This document shows positions 34,788 through 41,615 of a DNA stretch of 41,615 bases, one piece after another. The stretch comes from DATFYM01 sp035315065. Lineage in GTDB: Bacteria; Acidobacteriota; Terriglobia; UBA7540. Within the stretch, counting starts at the first letter, position 1. The number at the start of each line of letters is the position of its first letter. Where the stretch lies: NCBI GenBank assembly GCA_035315065.1, contig DATFYM010000248.1, positions 1-41,615 of the forward strand, written 5' to 3'. Below the pieces are notes generated by a model, which was not told the origin of the DNA, made no database searches, and was given only the letters and a program-made list of their open reading frames with translations. A program made the translations under genes and the position numbers.

Positions 34788-35305
34788 TTTTTCTCGCTGA
34801 CTTGGAGTTGTTCTCGTGGTCGAAATAGCACCCACCACACCAAATAAAGCAACAGCCACATCCCGAAGATGCCGAGCGCGCACTCCATGGCGGAGAGTTG
34901 GCAAAAAGCTTCTGCATTGATCGTTGCGTAAGCTTCGGGATTATCGCTTGCGTTCCAGAGGTAGGCTAGGTACGCCCGGTTGACGTTCGCACCGCACAGC
35001 ATTGAGCGGCCGAGGAAAAGCCATCCCCCAAAAAACAGGAAATAGCTATACCGAAAGAACAGCTTTTTCGGCGCGTGGTAGGAAGTCCCAACGAGAATCG
35101 CCACCGATCCTCCCAGAATGAGCAACGCCCATTGCGTGAGCGACTGGGCAAAGCCCATACTGGCTTCGAGAGCCTTAGGGTCCAGGACTTTGACCGCTTG
35201 CGCGGCTTGGGCGAAGATGGTGGTTCCGTATAATGCCAAGCCCGCGCCAGAAGCGGAACAAAGTACCTTCTCACCCTTCTGCACAATTGCCTCATCCACC
35301 CCCAT
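34784..35305 (-). CDS. Multi-pass membrane protein of unknown function
   Basis: 173 residues from ATG 35305. Hydrophobic segments at about 18-36, 58-77 (WALLILGGSVAILVGTSYHA), 84-102 (FRYSYFLFFGGWLFLGRSML) and 142-163 (ALGIFGMWLLLYLVWWVLF). No clear ribosome-binding site; the start is uncertain within a few codons. The four-base overlap with the next gene implies the two proteins act together, a membrane protein and a secreted one. No family recognised. Confidence 0.7.
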   Translation of the reverse strand: MGVDEAIVQKGEKVLCSASGAGLALYGTTIFAQAAQAVKVLDPKALEASMGFAQSLTQWALLILGGSVAILVGTSYHAPKKLFFRYSYFLFFGGWLFLGRSMLCGANVNRAYLAYLWNASDNPEAYATINAEAFCQLSAMECALGIFGMWLLLYLVWWVLFRPREQLQVSEKK

Positions 35306-35493
35306 CTAGTTTACCACTGTGGTAAGCCGAGCCGCCAGTCCGGTTGGTCCGCAGCAATTGCATCGGCTTCCAAGGAAAACAGGGTGAGCACCAAACGTGC
35401 CTCTGCCGTGCCGGAGTACCGGCGCAAAGGTCTGTCGGCGGGGTGTCAAGAATTGGATGCTCCGGCACACTGGACCCATGCAACTTCCTCGGT

Positions 35494-35931
35494 CTACTCT
35501 TCTTCCGGAAGCGATTCCTCGTACTCTTCGAGCGCCTCGAAGGCGTGTTTCGCTTTCAGCCTGAGCACATCCAGTTGCACCCAAAGGTCGGGAAGGAGGT
35601 CGTGGTAGGCGTCGCTCCCGGGCTTGTGGCGTTTCAGTTTGCGGCGCACCCCCTCGACTGCCCGACTGTACTCCTCAACCTCATCGAGCATTCGCTCGAT
35701 GGTCGCGAGGGATGGGATCGATTTTGTTGGCATAGGTGACCAGTCTCTTTTCAGGCGGCGCGTCAGACGCGCGATGGTTTCCCTCCAAACTCTGACCTCA
35801 CGCTGCCAAGACGCAATCGAAGCTTCGTCAGCGTATTCTCTCACCAGTTCGGCGCGGATTTTTTGCTCGTGTTTGATGATCATCGCCTGATACCCGGCGA
35901 TTTTCTTCCTTAAGTCCTTGTTTCGCCCCAT
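35494..35931 (-). CDS. Small helical protein of unknown function
   Basis: 145 residues from ATG 35931. The composition is mostly charged and helical: KIAGYQAMIIKHEQKIRAEL, WQREVRVWRETIARLTRRLK, then a hinge (DWSPMPTKSIPSL) and a second bundle MLDEVEEYSRAVEGVRRKLK to an acidic tail ALEEYEESLPEEE. The hinge contains an internal ATG, so it might be two fused units. No signal peptide. A perfect TATAAT lies so close to the ATG that the mRNA may be nearly leaderless. No family recognised. Confidence 0.65.
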   Translation of the reverse strand: MGRNKDLRKKIAGYQAMIIKHEQKIRAELVREYADEASIASWQREVRVWRETIARLTRRLKRDWSPMPTKSIPSLATIERMLDEVEEYSRAVEGVRRKLKRHKPGSDAYHDLLPDLWVQLDVLRLKAKHAFEALEEYEESLPEEE

Positions 35932-35942
35932 CGGACAATCCA

Positions 35943-35948
35943 ATTATA
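35943..35948 (-). promoter_or_regulatory. -10 box at the end of the permease gene
   Basis: TATAAT on the minus strand, overlapping the TAA stop of the permease gene. A weak -35 (ACGACA) sits 19 bases upstream. The predicted start of transcription is about five bases from the ATG at 35931. Confidence 0.35.
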
Positions 35949-37407
35949 ACATCCGGCTTCGCTCGGCTGTCGTAGGCATCAGCACGAGATAAACAACAAA
36001 CGACACCCCGAAGCCGACGAACCAGCCGTAATTATAAAGAAAACGCACTTGGGGAATGACCAGCCCCACCAGGGCGACGGCGACCCCCGCCACCAGGGCC
36101 GCCACCGCGCGGCCGTTCACCCCGCGCCGGTATTCGTAGGCGCCGCCGCGACGGTAAAGGTCTGCCGCCTCGAGGCGCGTCTTGCGTAGCACGAAATAAT
36201 CCGCGATGAGAACCCCGGCGATGGGGCCGAGAAAGCTTGAGTAGCCTACCAGCCAACCGAAGATATAATTGCCGTAGCTCGAAAGCAGCTTCCAGGGCTG
36301 GATCAGGAGTCCCACCAGGCAGGTAATGACGCCGCCCAGCTTGAAGCTGATGTGCGATGGCGCCAAGTTGGAAAAGTCGTTGGCGGGCGAGACCACGTTG
36401 GCGGCCACGTTCACGTTGAGGGTGGCCAGCAGCAGGGCGATCATGGCGACGATCACCGCCAGCGGATGGCCCAGCCGCGAGAGGACCGCGACGGGGTCCC
36501 AGATCGCCTGCCCGAAAAGCACCGCGGTGGCGGAGGTCACCGCCACGCCGATGAAGGAGTAGAGGGTCATGGTGGTGGGCAGGCCCAGCGCCTGGCCCAG
36601 CACCTGTTCGCGCTGGCCGCGGGCGTAACGCGTGAAGTCCGGGATGTTGAGCGCCACCGTGGCCCAGAAAGCCACCACCCCGGTGAGTGAGGGAACGAAG
36701 AAGGCGAAGAATTCCCTGAAGCTCTGGAACTTCGACGGCGCGGCCAGCATGGGTCCGAAGCCGCCGGCCTTGACGTAGGCCCAAGCCAGGAGCGCGAGAC
36801 TGATCACCAGCAGGAACGGCGCGGTGACCCCCTGGAGGAAGCGGATGGTCTCGATGCCGCGCACAATGACGATGAGATTCAGCAGCCAAAAGAGGCCAAA
36901 GCACACGGGCACGCCAAGAGCAAAATCGTGCCAGCGCGGCGCCAGCGCCACGATCATGGCGTTGATGGCCTCGCCGCCGATCCAGGTTTGAATGCCGAAC
37001 CAGCCGCAAGCCACCAGCGCGCGCAGGATGGCGGGAAGGTTCGCGCCCAGCACCCCAAACGAGGCGCGCGCAAATACGGGGAAGGGAATACCGTAGCGGG
37101 CGCCCGCGTGTGCGTTGAGCAGCATGGGCACCAGCACCAGGACGTTGCCGAGAAAGACGGTGAAGATGGCCTGCTTCCAGTTCATCCCTCCGGCAATCAT
37201 CCCGCTGGCCAGCATGTAAGTGGGAATGTTGACGCTCATGGCGATCCAGAGGGCGGCGTAGTTGTACGTGCCCCAGGTGCGCCGCTCCGGGGGAATGGGA
37301 GCGAGATCGAAGTTCCACAATCGGCCCACGGGATTTTGGATTTCCGATCCTTCGCTGCTTTCAGGACAGGTTTTTGGATTTTGGATTGAAGAGGCGTCTG
37401 TTTTCAC
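35944..37407 (-). CDS. NCS1-family nucleobase/hydantoin/allantoin permease
   Basis: About 487 residues with GTG 37407 as the likeliest start. The frame continues to 37479, but those codons are repeat A5. NCS1 carriers bring in uracil, allantoin, hydantoins, cytosine or thiamine with H+ or Na+. DLAPIPPERRTWGTYNYAAL then WIAMSVNIPTYMLASGMIAG is the family opening; FGIQTWIGGEAINAMIVAL, SLTGVVAFWATVALNIPDFT and NVNVAANVVSPANDFSNLAP are further hallmarks. Twelve membrane helices are expected. Residues about 7-27 of this model are encoded by a family B repeat (SIQNPK, SEIQNP), replacing the usual N-terminal tail. It lies downstream of the amidohydrolase gene on the same strand, suggesting one catabolic unit. 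Confidence 0.93.
   Translation of the reverse strand: MKTDASSIQNPKTCPESSEGSEIQNPVGRLWNFDLAPIPPERRTWGTYNYAALWIAMSVNIPTYMLASGMIAGGMNWKQAIFTVFLGNVLVLVPMLLNAHAGARYGIPFPVFARASFGVLGANLPAILRALVACGWFGIQTWIGGEAINAMIVALAPRWHDFALGVPVCFGLFWLLNLIVIVRGIETIRFLQGVTAPFLLVISLALLAWAYVKAGGFGPMLAAPSKFQSFREFFAFFVPSLTGVVAFWATVALNIPDFTRYARGQREQVLGQALGLPTTMTLYSFIGVAVTSATAVLFGQAIWDPVAVLSRLGHPLAVIVAMIALLLATLNVNVAANVVSPANDFSNLAPSHISFKLGGVITCLVGLLIQPWKLLSSYGNYIFGWLVGYSSFLGPIAGVLIADYFVLRKTRLEAADLYRRGGAYEYRRGVNGRAVAALVAGVAVALVGLVIPQVRFLYNYGWFVGFGVSFVVYLVLMPTTAERSRML
37332..37388. repeat. Family B word arrays inside the permease 5' end (copy B3)
   Basis: GATTTTGGATTTCCGATC on the left and TTTTTGGATTTTGGATTG on the right are in the same orientation, not inverted. 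Between them CCTTCGCTGCTTTCAGGACA is the same near-palindrome type seen at 14026. Arms here are coding. Confidence 0.7.
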
Positions 37408-37477
37408 TGTCTGTTTTCCGTGCTCGCGCCAACAAAGAATTGACGATTGCAGATTGACGATTGAAAGAGAAGAGGAC

Positions 37478-37582
37478 AATCCACAGATTACGCAGATTTC
37501 ACAGACTTATGATAAGAGGCAAGAGAAGCGAATTGTGCTGTTCTTATCCTGTATCTGTGTAAAATCTGCGAAATGTGTAGAT
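37478..37582. repeat. Family E palindromic repeat (copy E2)
   Basis: Arms AATCCACAGATTACGCAGAT then TTCACAGA, and TCTGTGTAAAATCTGCGAAA then TGTGTAGAT. The centre GATAAGAGGCAAGAGAAGCG then AATTGTGCTGTTCTTATC has its own inverted GATAAGA/TCTTATC ends. Confidence 0.9.
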
Positions 37583-37624
37583 CGTCTTCTCGTCTTGCAA
37601 TCGTCAATCTGCAATCGAAAGGGT

Positions 37625-37729
37625 AACCCGCACATTACGCAGATTTAACAGACTCATGATAAGAGGCAACAGAAGCGAATTGTGCTGTTCTTATCCTGTA
37701 TCTGTGTAGAATCTGCGAAATCTGTGGAT
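37625..37729. repeat. Family E palindromic repeat (copy E3)
   Basis: Nearly identical to E2 (differences such as TTAACAGACTC and CAACAGAAG) and, in reverse, to E1. The left arm is truncated (CGCACATTACGCAGATT). Confidence 0.9.
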
Positions 37730-37769
37730 CGTCTTCTCTTTCAATCGTCAATCTGCAATCGTCAATTCT

Positions 37770-38642
37770 TCATCCCCGCGTCAGCGCCTCATAGGTTTCG
37801 GGCCGGCGATCGCGGTAGAACTGCCAGGTGTCGCGCACCTGCTGGATCATTTCGAGATCGAGGTCGGCCACCAGCGCTTCGTCCTTGTCGCGGCTGGCCT
37901 GGGCGATGATCTTGCCCCTTGGGTTCGCGAAGTAGCTCTTGCCGTAAAACTCGCCGATGTCCCAGGGCAGCTCGTGGCCGACGCGATTGATCGCGCCCAC
38001 GAAGTAGCCGTTAGCCACGGCGTGCGCCGGCTGCTCCAGCTCCCAGAGATACTCGGAGAGTCCGGCCACGGTGGCGGACGGATTGAATACGATCTCCGCC
38101 CCGTTCAAGCCCAGGATGCGGGCGCCCTCTGGGAAGTGGCGATCGTAGCAGATGTAGACGCCGACCCGGGCGTAGCGCGTCTCGAACACCGGATAGCCGA
38201 GGTTGCCCGGCGTGAAGTAGAACTTCTCCCAGAAGCCCGGGTGGCAGTGGGGAATATGGTGCTTGCGGTACTTGCCCAGGTAGCGGCCGTCGGCGTCGAT
38301 GACGGCGGCGGTGTTGTAATAGACTCCGGTCATCTCCCGCTCGCAAACCGGCACCACCAGCACCAACTCGTATTTCTTCGCTAGCTTCCGGGCCCACTCG
38401 ACCGCGGGTCCGTCCGGCACCGGCTCCGTCACCTGATACCAGCGGACGTCCTGTTCGGCGGCGAAGTAGGGTCCATAGAAAAGCTCCTGTAGGCAAACGA
38501 TCTGCGCCCGCTGGCGGGCCGCCTCGGCGATCAGCCCTTCGTGCTTCTTGATCATTTGCTTTTTGATCTTCTCCACCGCCAACGTGTCCGGCGACCACTC
38601 GCAACTCGCCTGCACCAAACCGCAACGCACGATGCGCGCCAT
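37770..38642 (-). CDS. Nitrilase-superfamily carbamoyl-amide hydrolase (N-carbamoylputrescine amidase / beta-ureidopropionase type)
   Basis: 290 residues from ATG 38642, with GTGGAGGT nine bases upstream. The Glu-Lys-Cys triad is visible: E53 in CLQELFYGPYF, K127 in GKYRKHHIPHC, C165 in GVYICYDRHFPEGARIL. PGFWEKFYFTPGNLGYPVFE and GEFYGKSYFANPRGKII match the branch that includes N-carbamoylputrescine amidase and beta-ureidopropionase, both releasing CO2 and NH3 from N-carbamoyl amines. The neighbouring NCS1 permease favours a role in pyrimidine or hydantoin breakdown over polyamine synthesis, but no dihydropyrimidinase is in view, so the substrate stays open. Cytoplasmic. Confidence 0.92.
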   Translation of the reverse strand: MARIVRCGLVQASCEWSPDTLAVEKIKKQMIKKHEGLIAEAARQRAQIVCLQELFYGPYFAAEQDVRWYQVTEPVPDGPAVEWARKLAKKYELVLVVPVCEREMTGVYYNTAAVIDADGRYLGKYRKHHIPHCHPGFWEKFYFTPGNLGYPVFETRYARVGVYICYDRHFPEGARILGLNGAEIVFNPSATVAGLSEYLWELEQPAHAVANGYFVGAINRVGHELPWDIGEFYGKSYFANPRGKIIAQASRDKDEALVADLDLEMIQQVRDTWQFYRDRRPETYEALTRG

Positions 38643-38661
38643 GAGTCAGTACCTCCACTAA

Positions 38662-38712
38662 TCAACGATGAATGATGAACGCTGAATGATGAACAGAAGA
38701 CCAATCCGTCAT
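38662..38712. repeat. Degenerate family G word array (copy G2)
   Basis: CAACGATGAATGATGAACGC then TGAATGATGAACAGAAGACC, followed by a decayed complementary part (CGTCATCGTTCGTCTTTC). It lies just upstream of the amidohydrolase start. Confidence 0.7.
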
Positions 38713-38843
38713 CGTTCGTCTTTCAGAATCGGGACCATCTTACTCGAAAGCGCGCCCGTCTTCTACAGCCTTTCAGCCTTGCCCTCAGACTCCCGTGCCC
38801 GCGCCAACGGCGGATCCTGGCGCCGCCAGCGGCTTGATAACCA

Positions 38844-38864
38844 CCCTCTCCCGCGGGGAGAGGG
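38844..38864. repeat. G+C-rich hairpin (family M)
   Basis: CCCTCTCCC, GCG, GGGAGAGGG: nine perfect base pairs, followed by ACGGCGAAGCCGG and GGGTGAGGGG. Related to the hairpin at 39014 and in wording to family K. Confidence 0.7.
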
Positions 38865-39013
38865 TACGGCGAAGCCGGGGGTGAGGGGTGCCTCTGTGCG
38901 CCGAAGCCAACATACTGCGCCCATCGTCTCTCTGGGCAGGGAGCCATTCTTGCCGTCGCCGGGCCCGCTCCGGCTGGTGAAAGCGCCGGGAGCGGTCCCC
39001 AAGCAAGGCCGGT

Positions 39014-39033
39014 CCCTCTCCCCAGGGAGAGGG
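39014..39033. repeat. G+C-rich hairpin (family M)
   Basis: CCCTCTCCCCAGGGAGAGGG: CCCTCTCCC pairs with GGGAGAGGG around a short loop. No U-tract, so not a standard terminator. Confidence 0.7.
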
Positions 39034-39303
39034 CCATCTGCCCTACCTCGGGTCCGGCCTCTCGTGTACGAGAAGCTGCTCGCGAACGGGAGAGCGCGCT
39101 GAGCATCGTACGAAGAACTTACCGTACGATGTGCTGCATGGAATAGCTGATCTTCGGTTGAGCGGGAGACGAAAGGAAGGCGACAGTGGAGGTCAAGTCC
39201 TGGGGCCATGGAAAGCATCCATGGACCGAGGGCAGGGGCAAGCCCTCACTCCCTCGGCGAGGAGGAGGGCTCGCCCCCGAATCACCGCCGTGAATGATGG
39301 CGG

Positions 39304-39753
39304 TTACTTTCCGTTGAGGACAACCGGCAGGTGCTGGATCAGTTCAGGCGCGCTGGCCATCTCCCGGCTTTCCGCCTTGGGCGCTGAGTAGTAAAAGTCC
39401 GTGCCCACCCCGGCCAGATGCAGGACCCGAATCCTGGCACGGCCGCCACTGCGAGTCACGATCAACTCGCTCTGCTTAGTGGCGTCCGACGCCTCGGAGC
39501 TCTGCGCCATCACCAGGGCTACGTTGCGCTGGCCCTGCTCGATCCTGACGAAAGCCGGCAGAGCAGTGGAGTTGAGCTTGAACGTGTAGTCTCCTGCCGG
39601 TAGGGTCGCCCCGCCCCACTGCGCATCAAAGGGCAGGGTGAACTGGCCGCTGCTCACGGGCCCCTGGGCGCTCGCGATTCCGGCAAAGATAAATGCGCTC
39701 GCCACCGCAAAAACCAGGTTCCTTACCACTCTAGAAGTTCGATTGGTTCTCAT
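39304..39753 (-). CDS. Small exported beta-rich protein of unknown function
   Basis: 149 residues from ATG 39753, with AGGAGG seven bases upstream. Signal peptide MRTNRTSRVVRNLVFAVASA then FIFAGIASAQ. The mature part begins FTLPFDAQWGGATLPAGDYT, followed by strand-like segments FVRIEQGQRNVALVMAQSS and ELIVTRSGGRARIRVLHLAG. It ends LIQHLPVVLNGK. Similar short secreted proteins with an ATLPAGDYTF motif are common in Acidobacteriota; no biochemical role is assigned. Monocistronic by context. Confidence 0.8.
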   Translation of the reverse strand: MRTNRTSRVVRNLVFAVASAFIFAGIASAQGPVSSGQFTLPFDAQWGGATLPAGDYTFKLNSTALPAFVRIEQGQRNVALVMAQSSEASDATKQSELIVTRSGGRARIRVLHLAGVGTDFYYSAPKAESREMASAPELIQHLPVVLNGK

Positions 39754-39848
39754 GATCTTTCCTCCTCATCCCGAAGTCAGAGCGTTTTTTTCTGCTCTCA
39801 ACAGGTAAGGCGGGAACGGCAGGCGAAAAGGGACACGGCGGCAAACAG

Positions 39849-40004
39849 AATCCACAGATTACGCAGATTTCGGAGATTACGATCAAGAAGCCGTCTGCCC
39901 GACGAAGACTAACCAGCAACTGGTGGCTTCACCGGACTTGTGACACCGCAGAGGCGTTGTCTGTCGCTCTTTTCTGAATCTGAGAATCTGCGTAATCTGT
40001 GGAT
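39849..40004. repeat. Family E palindromic repeat (copy E5) with a different centre
   Basis: Arms AATCCACAGATTACGCAGAT then TTCGGAGATT, and GAATCTGAGAATCTGCGTAA then TCTGTGGAT. The 90-base centre is unrelated to that of E1-E3 and includes AGCAACTGGTGGCTTCACCG. It takes up most of the 39754-40122 gap; nothing else is seen there. Confidence 0.82.
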
Positions 40005-40122
40005 CCTCTTCTTTGTGTCAAATGACACCACTATCAGGACGTGGCGTTCCGCGTTGCTTTGGTCGGCGCTTTGCGCGACAATGATCTGGCCGGTGTGGGC
40101 GTCGGAGTGGGCGGGAGGTCGG

Positions 40123-40830
40123 ATGGCAATGCGTCTTCGGCGCATCGTGTTTCCATTCTTCTTGAGCCTCTGTGCTTTCGCAGTCGGTGGCACGGCCCTC
40201 TCCCGGCCTGCCTTCGGCTGGGATGAATACTCTCGCACAACGCACCACCGCGCACGGCTTTTCTCCACCGGAACGCTCAGCATCGACACGCGAGTCGGCG
40301 ACCTGCACATCGAAGGCTGGGACGACCCCTACGTGGAGGTGGAAGCGGAGAAGGTCGTACGAGCCGGTTCGAAGAATAAGGCCGACTTCCTCTATGACCA
40401 GATTGGGGTCCTGCTGGAAGGCCAGGACAAGCAGGTGGTCCTGCGCACCACCTATCCGAACCGGCGGCTCTGGCGGCCCTTCCGGGGGGAATCCCAGCTC
40501 ACCGTGAACCTTCGCGTCAAGATGCCCTACGACGCCGCCCTCTCCCTCAAGTGCGTCGACGGTGACGTGCGCATACGCGGTCTGGTTGGCCGCCAGCAGA
40601 TTCGCGTCAACTACGGCGACGTGGAAATCGACGTGCCGGACGTCGACAACCTTCGGTTACTCGACGCCCGTGCCTTCCTCGGCTACGTGCAGAGCGACCT
40701 GCACGGCGGCATGGAGCAGAATAGCGCCGGGTGGGGCAAGCGCACCTCCTTCGTGAACAGCAGCGGAACGCAGGAAATCACCGTGCGCGTGCGCATGGGA
40801 GGGGTGTTCATTTACGGCGACTCCGAATAG
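40123..40830 (+). CDS. Exported DUF4097-like beta-strand protein
   Basis: 235 residues from ATG 40123 (GGGAGG four bases upstream); an ATG two codons on is equally possible. The frame is open to 39940, but that part is repeat E5. Signal peptide MRLRRIVFPFFLSLCAFAVG then GTALS. The mature part is a row of short strands: GTLSIDTRVGDLHIEGWDDP, YVEVEAEKV, ESQLTVNLRVKMPYDAALSL, KCVDGDVRIRGLVGRQQIRV and NYGDVEIDVPDVDNLRLL. This matches the beta-solenoid style of DUF4097/DUF2807 proteins, found on the cell surface or in the periplasm with no known enzyme activity. The final VRVRMGGVFIYGDSE closes the fold. Confidence 0.8.
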   Translation: MAMRLRRIVFPFFLSLCAFAVGGTALSRPAFGWDEYSRTTHHRARLFSTGTLSIDTRVGDLHIEGWDDPYVEVEAEKVVRAGSKNKADFLYDQIGVLLEGQDKQVVLRTTYPNRRLWRPFRGESQLTVNLRVKMPYDAALSLKCVDGDVRIRGLVGRQQIRVNYGDVEIDVPDVDNLRLLDARAFLGYVQSDLHGGMEQNSAGWGKRTSFVNSSGTQEITVRVRMGGVFIYGDSE

Positions 40831-40874
40831 ACAGCACGCGCTTCGGCGCACCAACCGTGATCAAGATGACCTGT

Positions 40875-40898
40875 AGGGGTAGGGCTTGCCCTACCCCT
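40875..40898. repeat. Perfect 11-bp hairpin
   Basis: AGGGGTAGGGC, TT, GCCCTACCCCT. It lies about 45 bases after the DUF4097-like stop. No U-tract follows. Wording recalls GGGCAAGCCC sites at about 20300 and 39235. The rest of 40831-41120 shows no gene. Confidence 0.75.
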
Positions 40899-41120
40899 CG
40901 AGTCTCCACATTTCTGACCAGGATTCTCCCATTCCGAGACCTGAGCCCAGACCACATTTCCGGTATGGCCAAATTAACCGGCCAATCCTTTAAATCAAGC
41001 CACTAAAAGGTAGCTGAGAGGCGTTATTCTTCTCCAGTTGGGATTGTTTCTCTTCAGGAGGAGGGGCCCCGCCTCCGGCTCAGATCTTGGCGGGTCAGCG
41101 CCGGGGCGAAGCCCCTATGA

Positions 41121-41615
41121 ATCACGATCCTTTTTATCCCACTTTCCGCCCCGCGACACAAGCAGGAAACCGATTGGGCCGCAGACTGCGATAAGCTCAT
41201 CCTGCGGCGATGCCCGCTTTGCGAACGCGATTCCATCATCGGTCACGGTCGCCGGCGCAAGCAGGCGCACGATGAACATCACGACTGGATTGGGATTCGA
41301 CGCGGACTTTGCCATGGTTGCGGGAAGACCTTTACCCTGCTCCCTCTGCTCTCTCTTCCCTACACTCACTACAGCTTGCTGGCTCGCGCTCAGGCGCTCC
41401 GGCGACACTTTATGGAGCACTCCTCGTGGGAAGAGGCAACACCTACGTTGAAGGACCCCGATCGGGTGCCCGACCCCTCCACCCTTCGCCGCTGGTCGAG
41501 CGGCCTGGACCACTCCCAACCGGCGGCTTCCTTTCGACGCCAAACGTTCGCCCGCATGGCCCAGTGGCTGGGGCGCGGCGCTCCGGCCGATCCCCAGGCT
41601 GGGCCCTTATCGGGG
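41121..41615 (+). pseudogene. Zinc-ribbon transposon-type gene (DUF6431-like), cut by the right edge, no visible start
   Basis: The frame is open from just after a TGA at 41118-41120 to the window end (165 codons). It encodes KLILRRCPLCERDSIIGHGR, then RRKQAHDEHHDWIGIRRGLC, HGCGKTFTLLPLLSLPYTHY and DPDRVPDPSTLRRW. CPLC and CHGC form a zinc ribbon of the kind found at the N-terminus of transposases; I associate it with the DUF6431 family, from memory. No ATG, GTG or TTG occurs before the zinc ribbon. An ATG at 41117 opens an overlapping frame (MNHDPFYPTFRPATQ) that stops at CGATAA near 41190. One extra base near the TTTTT or CCCC runs would explain this, so the gene may be frameshifted. The 3' end is unseen. 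Confidence 0.6.

Larger units (their letters stand above)
37437..37768. repeat. Composite repeat A5: family A arms around two family E elements
   Basis: Family A arms occur three times: GAATTGACGATTGCAGATTG at 37437, CTTGCAATCGTCAATCTGCA in the middle (from 37595), and TTTCAATCGTCAATCTGCAA at the right (from 37739), ending GTCAATTC. Between them are E2 and E3. The unit E plus middle A arm is tandemly duplicated with a period of 147 bases (GATAAGAGGC at 37511 and 37658). It fills the gap between the permease and the amidohydrolase genes. Confidence 0.92.
38643..39303. other. Repeat-rich intergenic region without a gene
   Basis: About 660 bases with a degenerate family G copy, two G+C-rich hairpins, and a stretch around 39200-39270 rich in GGGCAGGGGCAAGCCCTC-like text. 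Two-frame open stretches reflect base composition; none has a credible start. No RNA gene is recognisable. Confidence 0.45.

Noticed and set aside
36032..37318. 428-codon frame inside the permease gene
   Set aside because: Arg/His-rich shadow frame; the permease frame has clear family motifs and membrane helices.
37437..37768. CRISPR array
   Set aside because: Repeats recur, but the units are palindromic word arrays with shared centres. There are no unique spacers of constant length and no cas genes.
41115..41543. 142-codon minus-strand frame at the right end
   Set aside because: Opposite strand of the zinc-ribbon gene, whose CxxC motifs and composition are far more convincing.

Overview
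The window looks like a chromosomal segment of a high-GC (about 60%) Gram-negative bacterium, most likely an Acidobacteriota member. That placement is inference. It rests on the family mix (a split gcvPA/gcvPB glycine decarboxylase, PEGA-domain kinases, many secreted proteins with tidy signal peptides, a zinc-ribbon transposon-type ORF at the right edge) and on the very dense short-word palindromic repeats. There is no rRNA, tRNA, CRISPR array, phage module or complete insertion sequence.

Layout. 0-2.1 kb (minus): a zinc-ribbon/FHA protein cut by the left edge, and a trypsin-like protease with a membrane helix and FHA domain. 2.7-7.1 kb (plus): a penicillin-acylase family Ntn hydrolase and an exported TPR protein carrying a carbohydrate-binding-like insert. 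7.2-13.1 kb (minus): purC-cvpA-fis behind a strong promoter, and smc. 14.1-20.2 kb (minus): a Uma2-type nuclease and the glycine cleavage genes gcvT-gcvH-gcvPA-[NADP oxidoreductase]-gcvPB. 20.6-21.3 kb (plus): a divergent CutC-like protein. 21.4-25.4 kb (minus): dprA and topA. 26.1-26.4 kb (minus): a small membrane protein. 27.0-30.9 kb (plus): a Ser/Thr kinase with PEGA repeats, a coiled-coil secreted protein and a trypsin-like fold that has lost its catalytic His and Ser. 31.1-35.9 kb: secreted, membrane and cytoplasmic proteins of unknown function, partly A+T-richer than the neighbours. 35.9-38.6 kb (minus): an NCS1 nucleobase/hydantoin permease and a nitrilase-family carbamoyl-amide hydrolase. 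39.3-40.8 kb: two exported proteins. 41.1 kb to the edge: a zinc-ribbon transposon-type gene.

How genes work together. gcvT, gcvH, gcvPA and gcvPB give the T, H and P proteins of glycine cleavage. purC, cvpA and fis form one transcript. dprA and topA form the common transformation/topoisomerase pair. The kinase, coiled-coil protein and pseudoprotease look like one envelope operon, and the FHA proteins at the left edge could read phosphothreonine marks made by such kinases. The permease and amidohydrolase suggest uptake and breakdown of a pyrimidine- or hydantoin-type compound.

The outstanding feature is a system of intergenic repeats. At least ten families have unrelated arms built from tandem 6-9 base words. 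Most copies show the same architecture: word array, purine-rich flank, central segment, complementary flank, complementary word array. Copies are nested inside one another. They sit in most gaps between about 5 and 40 kb, supply stop codons or terminal residues to several genes, and in one case lie in frame inside a gene, in the acylase spacer ahead of its autocatalytic serine. I regard this as the most promising undescribed element here.
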